Shown: positions 1-5,970 of the stretch, piece after piece | Layout of the letters: every line of letters starts with the position of its first letter | Position numbering within the stretch: the stretch's first letter is position 1 | Source: an uncultured Limosilactobacillus sp. | GTDB taxonomy: Bacteria > Bacillota > Bacilli > Lactobacillales > Lactobacillaceae | Reading direction: 5' to 3' | Length of the DNA stretch: 6,981 nt | NCBI GenBank assembly: GCA_944326735.1 | Contig: CALVFC010000078.1 | Span: 1-6,981, forward strand | Translations under genes and position numbers: made by a program | Notes under the pieces: generated by a model | The model's input: the letters and a program-made list of their open reading frames with translations, nothing else | What the model was told of the DNA's origin: nothing | The model's database searches: none

Positions 1-289
1 ACGATCCCCGCAAGGCTGCCAAGAGCTGGACCGCCCCCGCCGCAAAACGGTGGGCGGGTTGAACCGCCATAAAGGTGGGCAATTCAATGATCAAGTCGAC
101 GCCATTCTGCAGGGCTGCCCGGGTCCGCTGCCATTTATCAAGAATGGTTGGTTCACCACGCTGTGTAAAATTACCACTCATCACCACTACGACCACGTCG
201 GCGCCAGTAATTTCACGCGCCTTGCGGAGGTGGTAAATATGCCCATTATGGAAAGGATTATATTCAGTTATTAAACCAACTGCTTTCAT
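1..289 (-). CDS. tmcAL: tRNA(Met) cytidine acetate ligase TmcAL (YlbM family), N-terminal part, cut by the window edge
   Basis: The frame is open from an ATG at 289 to base 1, giving the first 96 residues; the family is about 380-415 residues, so roughly three quarters lies outside. The enzyme uses acetate and ATP to make N4-acetylcytidine at the wobble base of elongator tRNA(Met). Visible family hallmarks are the N-terminal [10 protein letters not shown] (residues 8-17, a nucleotidyltransferase HxGH motif with H14 and H17), [10 protein letters not shown] (38-47) and DLIIELP (65-71). The start lies 9 bases after the yqeM stop. An AGGGGA ribosome binding site overlaps that stop, so the gene is probably the distal member of the same operon. 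The function comes from B. subtilis family knowledge; the identification from sequence is firm. Confidence 0.93.
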   Translation of the reverse strand, partial: MKAVGLITEYNPFHNGHIYHLRKAREITGADVVVVVMSGNFTQRGEPTILDKWQRTRAALQNGVDLIIELPTFMAVQPAHRFAAGAVQLLAALRGS

Positions 290-298
290 CTAATTCCC

Positions 299-1042
299 CT
301 ATTTTGAACATTCAAAGAACCACCGCCGACTGTCTTCATGAATTGGTTGCCGCCCAAAATCAGCGGTAACGGTAATTTTACTAAAGCCAGCCTGGGCCAG
401 CGCATGACGAATCTGCGCCAGTGAATACCCCTGCTCAAAGTGTGTTTCACCCACCCGCTGGTAAGATTGGTCAGCCTGCTGGTGGAAGAAGGTTAGTTCA
501 TGAATAACCCCATGTTCGACATCATCATTTTGGTACGATGACCACATAAAGTACTCTTTACCATCTGGCTGAGCATAGTTATACATATACCCTGGATAAA
601 CGGTATCCGTTTGATATAACGAAATCATATCAAAGAGAAACTTACCATCTGGCGCCAGGTGAGCCGCTACCTGGTTAAATGCGGTCTGTAAATCTTCTAA
701 ACTCGTGAGGTAGTTAAAAGAATCCGCATAGCAAGTGACCAGTTCGTATGCCGGCAAGGCCGACAAGTCACGCATGTCCGCTTGTACTAATTGGATACTA
801 ACTTGCTCATCACTGGCATGCTGGGAAGCTAACGCCAACATATCGGCTGACAAGTCCGCTACCGTCACCGTTAAACCATGTTGGGCCAACAAGACGGCCA
901 ATCGACCCGCACCACCCGCTAAATCTAAGCAATGTGGTGATGACGACTCAGGCAAGCGAGCCATCGTATATTCAGCCCAGCGTTGGTACATCGATGAATC
1001 GAATAGTTGGTCATACAGTTGGGCAAAGGCTTGGTAAATCAT
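299..1042 (-). CDS. yqeM: Class I SAM-dependent methyltransferase, YqeM-like
   Basis: The product is a 247-residue cytosolic protein with a Rossmann methyltransferase fold. Motif I is LDLAGGAGRLA (residues 39-49), followed by the acidic loop VADLS (61-65), QADMRDL (87-93) and CYADSFNYL (104-112). The motif I core reads AGGAG rather than the more usual GCGTG, but the glycine pattern remains. The substrate is unknown to me; sequence and place next to rsfS match B. subtilis YqeM. Automatic annotation often calls such proteins DNA methyltransferase, but I see no DNA-target domain. The ATG shares its A with the rsfS stop (TAATG), which suggests translational coupling. tmcAL starts 9 bases downstream. 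Confidence 0.88.
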   Translation of the reverse strand: MIYQAFAQLYDQLFDSSMYQRWAEYTMARLPESSSPHCLDLAGGAGRLAVLLAQHGLTVTVADLSADMLALASQHASDEQVSIQLVQADMRDLSALPAYELVTCYADSFNYLTSLEDLQTAFNQVAAHLAPDGKFLFDMISLYQTDTVYPGYMYNYAQPDGKEYFMWSSYQNDDVEHGVIHELTFFHQQADQSYQRVGETHFEQGYSLAQIRHALAQAGFSKITVTADFGRQPIHEDSRRWFFECSK

Positions 1043-1398
1043 TAATCATTGACCCATTGGTTGACGTTGACGAGTGGCGCATCCGACCATAACTTTTCCA
1101 AGTTGTAGAAGTGACGCGTTTCTTCACGGAAGACGTGAACAACAACATCGCCTAAGTCAATCAGGACCCAGTGGGCATGGTTCTTGCCTTCGACACTGCC
1201 AATGTTGACGCCATTTTCATGGGCTTTTTCAATAATGGCGTTAGCGATGGCTTGCACCTGACGATCGGATCCGCCTGTCATAATGACAAAGTAATCCGCC
1301 ATTGGACTAATTTCGTCAACTTGCAAAGCGGTGATGTCTTCCGCACGCCGGCCATCCCCAGCTTTGACAACCATTTCTAATAGTTCCTTACTATTCAT
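1042..1398 (-). CDS. rsfS: Ribosome silencing factor RsfS
   Basis: The product is a 118-residue protein of the RsfS/DUF143 family. Family members bind ribosomal protein uL14 on the 50S subunit and block subunit joining, lowering translation when nutrients are scarce. Conserved blocks are ADYFVIMTGGSDRQVQAIA (34-52), an EGK at about 70-72, and the C-terminal W-L-D-GDVVVHVF to FYNLEKLW stretch (77-104) ending near DAP. The length is normal for the family. The ATG at 1398 shares its A with the yqeK stop, and the stop shares a base with the yqeM start. The gene therefore sits between two TAATG junctions and is very likely coupled on both sides. Confidence 0.96.
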   Translation of the reverse strand: MNSKELLEMVVKAGDGRRAEDITALQVDEISPMADYFVIMTGGSDRQVQAIANAIIEKAHENGVNIGSVEGKNHAHWVLIDLGDVVVHVFREETRHFYNLEKLWSDAPLVNVNQWVND

Positions 1399-2015
1399 TA
1401 ATCAATCTTCCCTTCGTACTTAGCAACCCAAGCGTTATATGTTTCAATCGTCTTTGGGTATACCGGTTTGTTATTCTTAATCAAGTAGGCGAGCGTGTGC
1501 TTAGTTTGGTAAGCCACTCCCGCGCCAAGGTCTTCATTAGTAATTTGACGGGCACGGTCAACGCCTGGGAAATCACGCGCGGGTTCAATGTAGTCGGCCA
1601 TGTAAACAATTTGTTCCAATGGCGACATAACAACCGCGCCAGTAGTATGGTGACGAACAGCATTCAAAATGTCTTCGTCCCAAATACCACACTCATCCTT
1701 TAGCAACTCTGCACCAACAACGCCATGCCAAATTGCATTACCCCAGTTAAGTAAATCGGGGTCCAAGTGCTTCTTCTTAATTTCGGCAATAAAAACATCA
1801 TCAGGCCGTTGCTTTGCATAGTCGTGGCACAATCCCGCAATACTGGCCTTCTCTAGGTCAACATCGTAGCGTTTTGCCAGTTTAATTGCGGTTTGTTCTA
1901 CCCGCAAAACGTGGTGAAAACGCTTCGGACGCAGTGAATTTTGCAAACGCTCAATCAGGGCGTCACGCGTCAATGGGATATAGTGATTTGAATACTCAAT
2001 AATTTCTTCAGTCAT
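1398..2015 (-). CDS. yqeK: HD-domain Ap4A hydrolase YqeK (bis(5'-nucleosyl)-tetraphosphatase, symmetrical)
   Basis: The product has 205 residues. YqeK-family enzymes cleave diadenosine tetraphosphate to two ADP with a bound metal pair. The HD-domain ligands can be read in order: HHVLRV (H34/H35), GLCHDYAK (H64, D65), WHGVVGA (H97), RHHTTG (H122, H123) and ADYIEP (D141). I chose the ATG at 2015. The frame stays open upstream to 2138, but that part lies wholly inside nadD and looks nothing like the family. An AAGGAG lies at 2029-2034; its 13-base spacing to this ATG is long. The start overlaps the nadD stop by 8 bases (ATGACTGA), suggesting coupling that may offset the poor spacing. Confidence 0.94.
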   Translation of the reverse strand: MTEEIIEYSNHYIPLTRDALIERLQNSLRPKRFHHVLRVEQTAIKLAKRYDVDLEKASIAGLCHDYAKQRPDDVFIAEIKKKHLDPDLLNWGNAIWHGVVGAELLKDECGIWDEDILNAVRHHTTGAVVMSPLEQIVYMADYIEPARDFPGVDRARQITNEDLGAGVAYQTKHTLAYLIKNNKPVYPKTIETYNAWVAKYEGKID

Positions 2016-2652
2016 GATATAGTTGGTGCTCCTTAATAAAGTCGGCAACTGCTTGTGGAACCATGTAACGAATCGTTGTCCCCTGTTGGACGCGCCGCCG
2101 AATATCTGTCGAGCTAAAGGCAACGGTTGGGACATCAATCCAAATTACTGGATACTTCGTCATGTTTTGGGCGCCCTGCCGACGAACCGCAACAAAGTGG
2201 AAACGCGGTAAACGCACTAATTCTTCGATGCGGTGCCAGGTTGGCAAATAGTCCACCATGTCGCCACCGATAATAAAGTAATAATCTGTATCGGGATGTT
2301 GATCAATCAGGCGTTTCATAGTGTCATAAGTATAGGAAACGCCACCACGATGCAACTCTGCTTTTTCGATTCCAAAATGCGGATTATCCTTAACCGCCAG
2401 TTCCAGCATTTGAAGGCGAAGGTCCGCATCAACAGCTTTCTTGCGATCCACGTGTGGCGGAATCGCGTCCGGTAAAAAGTCGACCCGATCAAGACACAGG
2501 TTGGCGTAGACCTGTTCGGCAATTAACAGGTGCGCATTATGGATCGGGTTAAAGGTTCCCCCATAAATGCCTACCCGTTTAGCGCGCTTAAACTTAGTCT
2601 GCTGTGGTGCCGGTTGGGTCCGGACACCAGTTAAAACACGATGTTCTTGCAC
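2008..2652 (-). CDS. nadD: Nicotinate-nucleotide adenylyltransferase NadD
   Basis: The product has 214 residues. The enzyme joins nicotinate mononucleotide and ATP to give nicotinate adenine dinucleotide, the step before NAD synthetase. Motifs are GGTFNPIHNAH (31-41, the nucleotidyltransferase signature), IPPH (64-67), SYTYDT (106-111), FIIGGDMVDYLPTW (126-139) and FSSTDIR (179-185). The start is a GTG at 2652, preceded by AGAGGTGG (2659-2666) six bases away. No ATG near the catalytic domain has an equal site. The start leaves about 26 residues ahead of the fold, rich in Q, K, R and P; from memory, lactobacillus NadD proteins commonly carry such an extension. The second half of the HxGH motif reads HNAH, an alanine in place of the usual glycine. 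The gene follows yhbY by 17 bases. Confidence 0.96.
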   Translation of the reverse strand: MQEHRVLTGVRTQPAPQQTKFKRAKRVGIYGGTFNPIHNAHLLIAEQVYANLCLDRVDFLPDAIPPHVDRKKAVDADLRLQMLELAVKDNPHFGIEKAELHRGGVSYTYDTMKRLIDQHPDTDYYFIIGGDMVDYLPTWHRIEELVRLPRFHFVAVRRQGAQNMTKYPVIWIDVPTVAFSSTDIRRRVQQGTTIRYMVPQAVADFIKEHQLYHD

Positions 2653-2669
2653 AAGTGCCCACCTCTTGA

Positions 2670-2981
2670 CTAAATTTTCTTAACTTTAGAAGACAATTCC
2701 CGTTGTTCCTTATTATCGGCCACCTTAAATAAGACTAAGACCCGGCCAATTACTTGAACAACCTGGATATCCGTCTGGCTTTCAATAAAGTGACGAACTT
2801 CGTCAGTGGTCACATCGGCGTTTTGCAGAATATTAACCTTAATTAACTCCCGCCGGTTTAACGCACCATTCAACTGGGCGAGCCACGCGTCTGTTAACCC
2901 TTCCTTACCAACTGCAAAGATAGGTTGCAAGTGGTTAGCGTGAGCTCGTAAATAACGTTTTTGTTTTCCTCTTAATTCCAT
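2670..2981 (-). CDS. yhbY: Ribosome assembly RNA-binding protein YhbY (CRM domain)
   Basis: This 103-residue basic protein is a stand-alone CRM (chloroplast RNA splicing and ribosome maturation) domain. The E. coli homologue associates with pre-50S particles. The sequence shows the opening LRGKQKRYLRAHAN, the RNA-contacting GxxG loop as VGKEG (24-28), RRELIKV (43-49) and the closing VQVIGRVLVLFK. The lysine-rich tail is usual. The ATG at 2981 has the strong site AGAGGAG, which overlaps the yqeH stop; the two genes are 10 bases apart. In B. subtilis, as I recall it, aroE lies between yqeH and yhbY; here it is absent. Confidence 0.96.
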   Translation of the reverse strand: MELRGKQKRYLRAHANHLQPIFAVGKEGLTDAWLAQLNGALNRRELIKVNILQNADVTTDEVRHFIESQTDIQVVQVIGRVLVLFKVADNKEQRELSSKVKKI

Positions 2982-2991
2982 TTTGTCTCCT

Positions 2992-4119
2992 CTAAATCAT
3001 TGCACGACGGATCAGCACGGAAACACCTTGGGGCACCCAACCAGCAACCGTTACGCCAGCAGGGACGGTGATCCACCCCAGTCCCTCAAAGACCAGGTCA
3101 CTCTTTGTTTCCGTATGGAACTCTTGCCGTTCCAACCGTGGAAAATTGTCAATTTCATCCTTGGTTGGTGGTGTTAGTAAGTCACCCAGGTGCTTCTGAT
3201 AGAAATTATCAGCGTTGGCCAACTTCGTCCGGTGTAAAGGCAGATTATTATCAAAATATGCAATCATTCCTGCCCGGGGACCTTTCAAGTAATCAAAGCG
3301 TGCGACCCCACCCATAAAGATGGTCTGACCATCATTCAGTTGGTAAGTCCGGGGCTTAATTTCCTTTTGTGGTGCCACGTACTTTAACTGTTTGGCTGGT
3401 AAAACATGGGCCATCTGGTGCTCATGAATAATACCTGGGGTGTCCACTAATAAACGACCATCATCAAGCGGGATTTCGATCTTATCTAATGTAGTTCCAG
3501 GGAAGCGTGACGTGGTAATTAGTTCCTGGACCCCCGTCCGCTGTTTGATAATTTGGTTAATCAATGTCGACTTACCGACGTTCGTAACCCCGACCACATA
3601 GACATCGCGATGTTGACGGTAATGTTCAATCGTATCCAACAGCTGGTCAACCTGATGGTTCTTCTTTGCCGATACCAGAATAGTGTCAATTGGCCGCAAA
3701 CCAGCCATATTAGCTTGTTGGCGTAACCAATCCGTCAGCTTACTCCGCCGTAACGACCGTGGCAGTAGGTCTTCCTTATTACCAACTAACAGGACAGGAT
3801 TATCACCGACAAAACGGTGCAAGCCTGGGATCAGGCTCCCGTTAAAGTCAAAGACGTCCACTACATACACGATGAGGGCATTGGCATCCCGAATCTGGCC
3901 TAACAGCTTGAGAAATTCATCATCGCTCAGCGAAACAGGCGCAATTTCATTGTAATGACGAAGGCGGAAGCAACGTTGACAATATAGTTCATTGTTTGCC
4001 AGGCCCTTTTCAATCGCTGACTGGGGCGTATAGCCAGGCTGCTTCGGATCAGTCGATTGAATCACTGCGCCACAGCCAATACAACGTAACTCATCGTTAG
4101 ATTGCTTATTTTCTGTCAT
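2992..4119 (-). CDS. yqeH: Ribosome biogenesis GTPase YqeH (circularly permuted)
   Basis: The product is a 375-residue cytosolic GTPase needed in B. subtilis for 30S subunit assembly. A zinc finger opens the protein (C13, C16, C47, C50). The GTPase motifs follow in permuted order: G4 NKED (114-117), G5 SAK (150-152), G1 P-loop GVTNVGKS (177-184), G2 around SRFPGTT (204-210) and G3 DTPG (226-229). The remaining C-terminal 140 residues correspond to the TRAP-like, RNA- or peptide-binding domain of the family. All motifs are intact. The ATG at 4119 has an AGGAGG site six bases away and overlaps the end of yqeG by 14 bases, so the site lies within yqeG coding sequence. Confidence 0.97.
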   Translation of the reverse strand: MTENKQSNDELRCIGCGAVIQSTDPKQPGYTPQSAIEKGLANNELYCQRCFRLRHYNEIAPVSLSDDEFLKLLGQIRDANALIVYVVDVFDFNGSLIPGLHRFVGDNPVLLVGNKEDLLPRSLRRSKLTDWLRQQANMAGLRPIDTILVSAKKNHQVDQLLDTIEHYRQHRDVYVVGVTNVGKSTLINQIIKQRTGVQELITTSRFPGTTLDKIEIPLDDGRLLVDTPGIIHEHQMAHVLPAKQLKYVAPQKEIKPRTYQLNDGQTIFMGGVARFDYLKGPRAGMIAYFDNNLPLHRTKLANADNFYQKHLGDLLTPPTKDEIDNFPRLERQEFHTETKSDLVFEGLGWITVPAGVTVAGWVPQGVSVLIRRAMI

Positions 4120-4642
4120 TCAAATCCTCCTGCCAGTGCAAATCAGGGTACTCTTTACGTAATAACTTCCAAACCCGTTTTTCCAAGAAACGGTTCATTT
4201 GGGTGGTCCACTTGTCAGTTTGAATCAATGGTTGAACCAAAATAGAACGAACGCCGGCCTGGTGAGCAGCAACCATGTCAGTCATTAACTGGTCACCCAC
4301 CATCACGACTTCGTACTTGCTCAAGCCGAGCTTCTTCCGTGCCCGCGTAATGCCAAAGCTGAGTGGTTTTAACGAACGTGAGACAAAGGGTAAGCCCAAT
4401 GGTTCAACCGCTTTGGCAACCCGTTTCTTATTGTTATTGGAAATCACAATAAGAGGAATGCCGGCATCAGACAGGGACTTCATCCACTGCCGTAGTTCCG
4501 GCGTTCCATCAGGGTTATTCCAGGCAATCAAAGTATTATCCAGGTCAGAAAAAACGCACCGAATACCTTGTGCTTTCAGTTGTTCTGGCGCAACAGAATA
4601 AATTGATTTTACCATCCACGTTGGTTTAAATTCTTCTAACAA
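4106..4642 (-). CDS. yqeG: YqeG-family HAD-superfamily phosphatase
   Basis: This 178-residue HAD hydrolase has motif I DLDNT (33-37, catalytic D33 and D35), motif II VISNNN (66-71), a candidate motif III lysine K92 and motif IV VGDQLMTD (115-122). The physiological substrate is not known to me; relatives are annotated as phosphatidylglycerophosphatase-like or simply YqeG. The start is a TTG at 4642 with AGAGGT six bases upstream (4649-4654). The N-terminus MLEEFKPTWMVKSI matches the family start as remembered from B. subtilis, which supports TTG over later ATGs. It is the first gene of the eight-gene unit, 119 bases after rplT, and its 3' end carries the yqeH ribosome binding site. Confidence 0.93.
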   Translation of the reverse strand: MLEEFKPTWMVKSIYSVAPEQLKAQGIRCVFSDLDNTLIAWNNPDGTPELRQWMKSLSDAGIPLIVISNNNKKRVAKAVEPLGLPFVSRSLKPLSFGITRARKKLGLSKYEVVMVGDQLMTDMVAAHQAGVRSILVQPLIQTDKWTTQMNRFLEKRVWKLLRKEYPDLHWQEDLNDRK

Positions 4643-4654
4643 GGTGACACCTCT
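4642..4654 (-). promoter_or_regulatory. yqeG ribosome binding site and TTG start, inside a short inverted repeat
   Basis: AGAGGT at 4649-4654 stands six bases before the TTG at 4642 and decides the start. The stretch 4642-4652 on the minus strand reads AGGTGTCACCT, a perfect inverted repeat that covers most of the site and the first start-codon base. The possible hairpin has only four pairs and a three-base loop, so an effect on translation is uncertain. Confidence 0.55.
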
Positions 4655-4672
4655 TTTTCAATAGTCAAACTA

Positions 4673-4678
4673 ATTATA
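4673..4678 (-). promoter_or_regulatory. Probable -10 box of the yqeG operon promoter
   Basis: A perfect TATAAT stands 30 bases upstream of the yqeG start, just downstream of the rplT terminator. Transcription would begin near 4666, giving an untranslated leader of about 24 bases with the ribosome binding site. The hexamer 17 bases upstream (TAGCCG, 4696-4701) is a poor -35 box, and no TG extension precedes the -10, so the promoter is probable rather than certain. Confidence 0.5.
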
Positions 4679-4707
4679 ACGATTATCCCTAAAGACGGCT
4701 AGTAATT

Positions 4708-4749
4708 AAAAAGCAGCGACTACTTGGTTAAAGCCAAGCGCGCTGCTTT
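4708..4749 (-). terminator. Intrinsic terminator of infC-rpmI-rplT
   Basis: On the minus strand AAAGCAGCG (4741-4749) pairs with CGCTGCTTT (4710-4718), all nine bases. An inner stem CTTGG/CCAAG (4734-4738 with 4723-4727) closes a six-base loop. A short U run ends at 4708. It begins 12 bases after the rplT stop and separates the ribosomal protein operon from yqeG. The U tract has only about five bases, so some readthrough into yqeG is possible. Confidence 0.88.
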
Positions 4750-4761
4750 ATGATTATAATC

Positions 4762-5115
4762 TTAGTTCAAAGCCTTCTTAGCTTCGTCAACGATTGCCTT
4801 AAATGCATCAGCATCGTTAACAGCTAAGTCTGCCAACATCTTCCGGTTGATGTCAATGTTAGCCAGCTTCAAGCCGTGCATTAACTTGCTGTAACTAATA
4901 TCATTCATACGTGCAGCAGCGTTAATCCGGGCAATCCAGAGTTCACGGAACTTACGCTTGTTAACCTTCCGGTCACGGAATGCGTAAGTATAACTCTTCA
5001 TTACTTGGTCCTTAGCAGTCTTGAAAAGACGGTGCTTTGAACCACGGTAACCCTTTGCTAACTTCATAATGCGCTTACGACGTGCGCGCGTAACAGTTCC
5101 ACCTTTAACTCGCAT
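4762..5115 (-). CDS. rplT: 50S ribosomal protein L20 (bL20)
   Basis: The 117-residue product has normal length. It is a primary 23S rRNA-binding protein that acts early in 50S assembly. Typical blocks are the basic N-terminus with [18 protein letters not shown] (8-25), then [20 protein letters not shown] (46-65) and the C-terminal globular part [21 protein letters not shown]. In Bacilli the free protein binds the leader upstream of infC and reduces transcription of its own operon; that leader is present here at 5942-6069. The ATG at 5115 has AGGAGG (5124-5129) eight bases upstream. The gene follows rpmI by 41 bases and ends at the terminator at 4708-4749. Confidence 0.98.
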   Translation of the reverse strand: MRVKGGTVTRARRKRIMKLAKGYRGSKHRLFKTAKDQVMKSYTYAFRDRKVNKRKFRELWIARINAAARMNDISYSKLMHGLKLANIDINRKMLADLAVNDADAFKAIVDEAKKALN

Positions 5116-5156
5116 GTTGAATTCCTCCTACGTATTTTAATTTTCTCAGTTGAAGT

Positions 5157-5354
5157 TTACTTAAATGGTAATAACTTCTTGTAACGTTTTACGTTGGTCT
5201 TGTCCATCATGCTCAAGCCACGTAATTGACGACGTTGCTTCTTAGTCTTACCGTGGAAACGGTGACTAGTGAATGAGTTACCACTCTTGAATCCACCCTT
5301 AGCAGTACGCTTGAAACGCTTTGCAGCAGCGCGGTTAGTTTTCATCTTTGGCAT
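5157..5354 (-). CDS. rpmI: 50S ribosomal protein L35 (bL35)
   Basis: This 65-residue, strongly basic protein matches L35 over its full length: MPKMKTNRAAAKRFK at the start, KGGFKSGNSFTSHRFHGKTKKQRRQLRG in the middle and VKRYKKLLPFK at the end. It is a structural protein of the large subunit. The gene follows infC by 24 bases. Its ribosome binding site is only a modest AGTAGGT (5365-5371) at ten-base spacing, weaker than those of infC and rplT. Translation may lean on ribosomes finishing infC; that is inference. Confidence 0.97.
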   Translation of the reverse strand: MPKMKTNRAAAKRFKRTAKGGFKSGNSFTSHRFHGKTKKQRRQLRGLSMMDKTNVKRYKKLLPFK

Positions 5355-5378
5355 AAGAAAATTACCTACTTTCTCAAA

Positions 5379-5903
5379 TTATTTCTTTGCTTTATCAGCA
5401 GCTGGGGCTAGAGTCAAGAAAATGCTCCGCCCTTCCATCTTTGGTCGTTGAACAACAGTAGCGATATCTGATGTCTCATCGGCCATTCGTTCAATCATGT
5501 CACGACCTAGGTCCTTATGGGTGATGGCCCGTCCACGGAAACGAAGTGATACACGAACCTTATCACCCTTTTCAATGAACTTCCGAACCCGCTTTAACTT
5601 AACGTTAAAGTCGTTGGTATCGATTGATGGACTAAGTCGAATTTCCTTAACCGTCACAGTCTTTTGCTTCTTACGAGCTTCACGCTCTTTCTTTTGCATT
5701 TCGTAACGGTACTTCCCGTAATCCATGATCCGGGCAACGGCTGGCCGTGCCTTTGGGGCAACCAGCACTAAATCAAGGTTAGCGTCTTCAGCTAATTGTA
5801 AAGCTTCACGCTTGGACTTAATTCCTAATTGTTCACCATCTTGACCAATTAGCCGTACTTCACGAGCACGAATACCGTTATTGACAATCATATCTTGAGC
5901 TAT
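5379..5903 (-). CDS. infC: Translation initiation factor IF-3, probable AUA start
   Basis: IF-3 binds the 30S subunit, prevents premature joining of 50S and rejects wrong start codons. The N-domain shows NNGIRAREVRLIGQDGEQLG, the linker helix is rich in K, E and R (YEMQKKEREARKKQK), and the C-domain shows VKEIRLSP, RVSLRFRGR and VVQRPKMEGR. The first ATG in frame is at 5891 (170 residues), but the GGAGGTG site at 5911-5917 would stand 19 bases away. The ATA at 5903 stands at ideal distance and adds the family-like I-A-Q-D before MIVN, giving 174 residues. Rare starts (AUU) are known for infC in E. coli and B. subtilis, where IF-3 represses its own translation. The C-terminus ends in an alanine- and lysine-rich tail. 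Confidence 0.93.
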   Translation of the reverse strand: MAQDMIVNNGIRAREVRLIGQDGEQLGIKSKREALQLAEDANLDLVLVAPKARPAVARIMDYGKYRYEMQKKEREARKKQKTVTVKEIRLSPSIDTNDFNVKLKRVRKFIEKGDKVRVSLRFRGRAITHKDLGRDMIERMADETSDIATVVQRPKMEGRSIFLTLAPAADKAKK

Positions 5904-5917
5904 GGCAACGCACCTCC
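5901..5917 (-). promoter_or_regulatory. infC ribosome binding site and non-canonical ATA start
   Basis: GGAGGTG (5911-5917) is followed by seven bases and then ATA (5901-5903). No ATG, GTG or TTG lies in frame at a workable distance; the TTG at 5906-5908 is out of frame. The sequence points to a near-cognate AUA start, the kind of codon that IF-3 disfavours, which would give feedback on its own synthesis. Confidence 0.75.
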
Positions 5918-5941
5918 AATTTTAATAGCGAAAGATCCAGC

Positions 5942-5970
5942 AAAAAAAGCGGAGTGCATACGCACCCCGC
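5942..5970 (-). terminator. Attenuator hairpin in the infC leader
   Basis: On the minus strand GCGGGGTGC (5962-5970) pairs with GCACTCCGC (5949-5957) over nine positions, one of them G-U, around a GTAT loop. Seven U follow (5942-5948). The hairpin lies 38 bases before the infC ATA start, so it must be bypassed for expression of infC, rpmI and rplT. It would also stop transcripts running in from dnaI. Confidence 0.92.

Noticed and set aside
50..274. Plus-strand open frame of 74 codons with a histidine cluster (THHHYDH)
   Set aside because: The HHHYDH looks like a metallo-hydrolase motif but is the antisense reading of the valine run in TmcAL (residues about 31-36); there is no supporting context.
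735..1037. Open frame of 100 codons on the plus strand
   Set aside because: It lies opposite yqeM, has no recognisable domain or ribosome binding site, and its composition is that of an antisense shadow.
2016..2138. Extension of yqeK upstream to 2138
   Set aside because: The extra 41 residues lie wholly inside nadD in another frame, have no YqeK likeness, and the ATG at 2015 fits the family start.
4275..4601. Open frame of 108 codons on the plus strand
   Set aside because: It lies opposite yqeG, whose HAD motifs are intact; the plus-strand product resembles nothing known to me.
4664..4669. TTGACT as a -35 box upstream of yqeG
   Set aside because: A matching -10 would fall at the yqeG start itself; the perfect TATAAT at 4673-4678 lies upstream of it instead, so it cannot serve that promoter.
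5889..5891. ATG at 5891 as the infC start
   Set aside because: The ribosome binding site would be 19 bases away, while the ATA at 5903 is well spaced and restores a family-like N-terminus.
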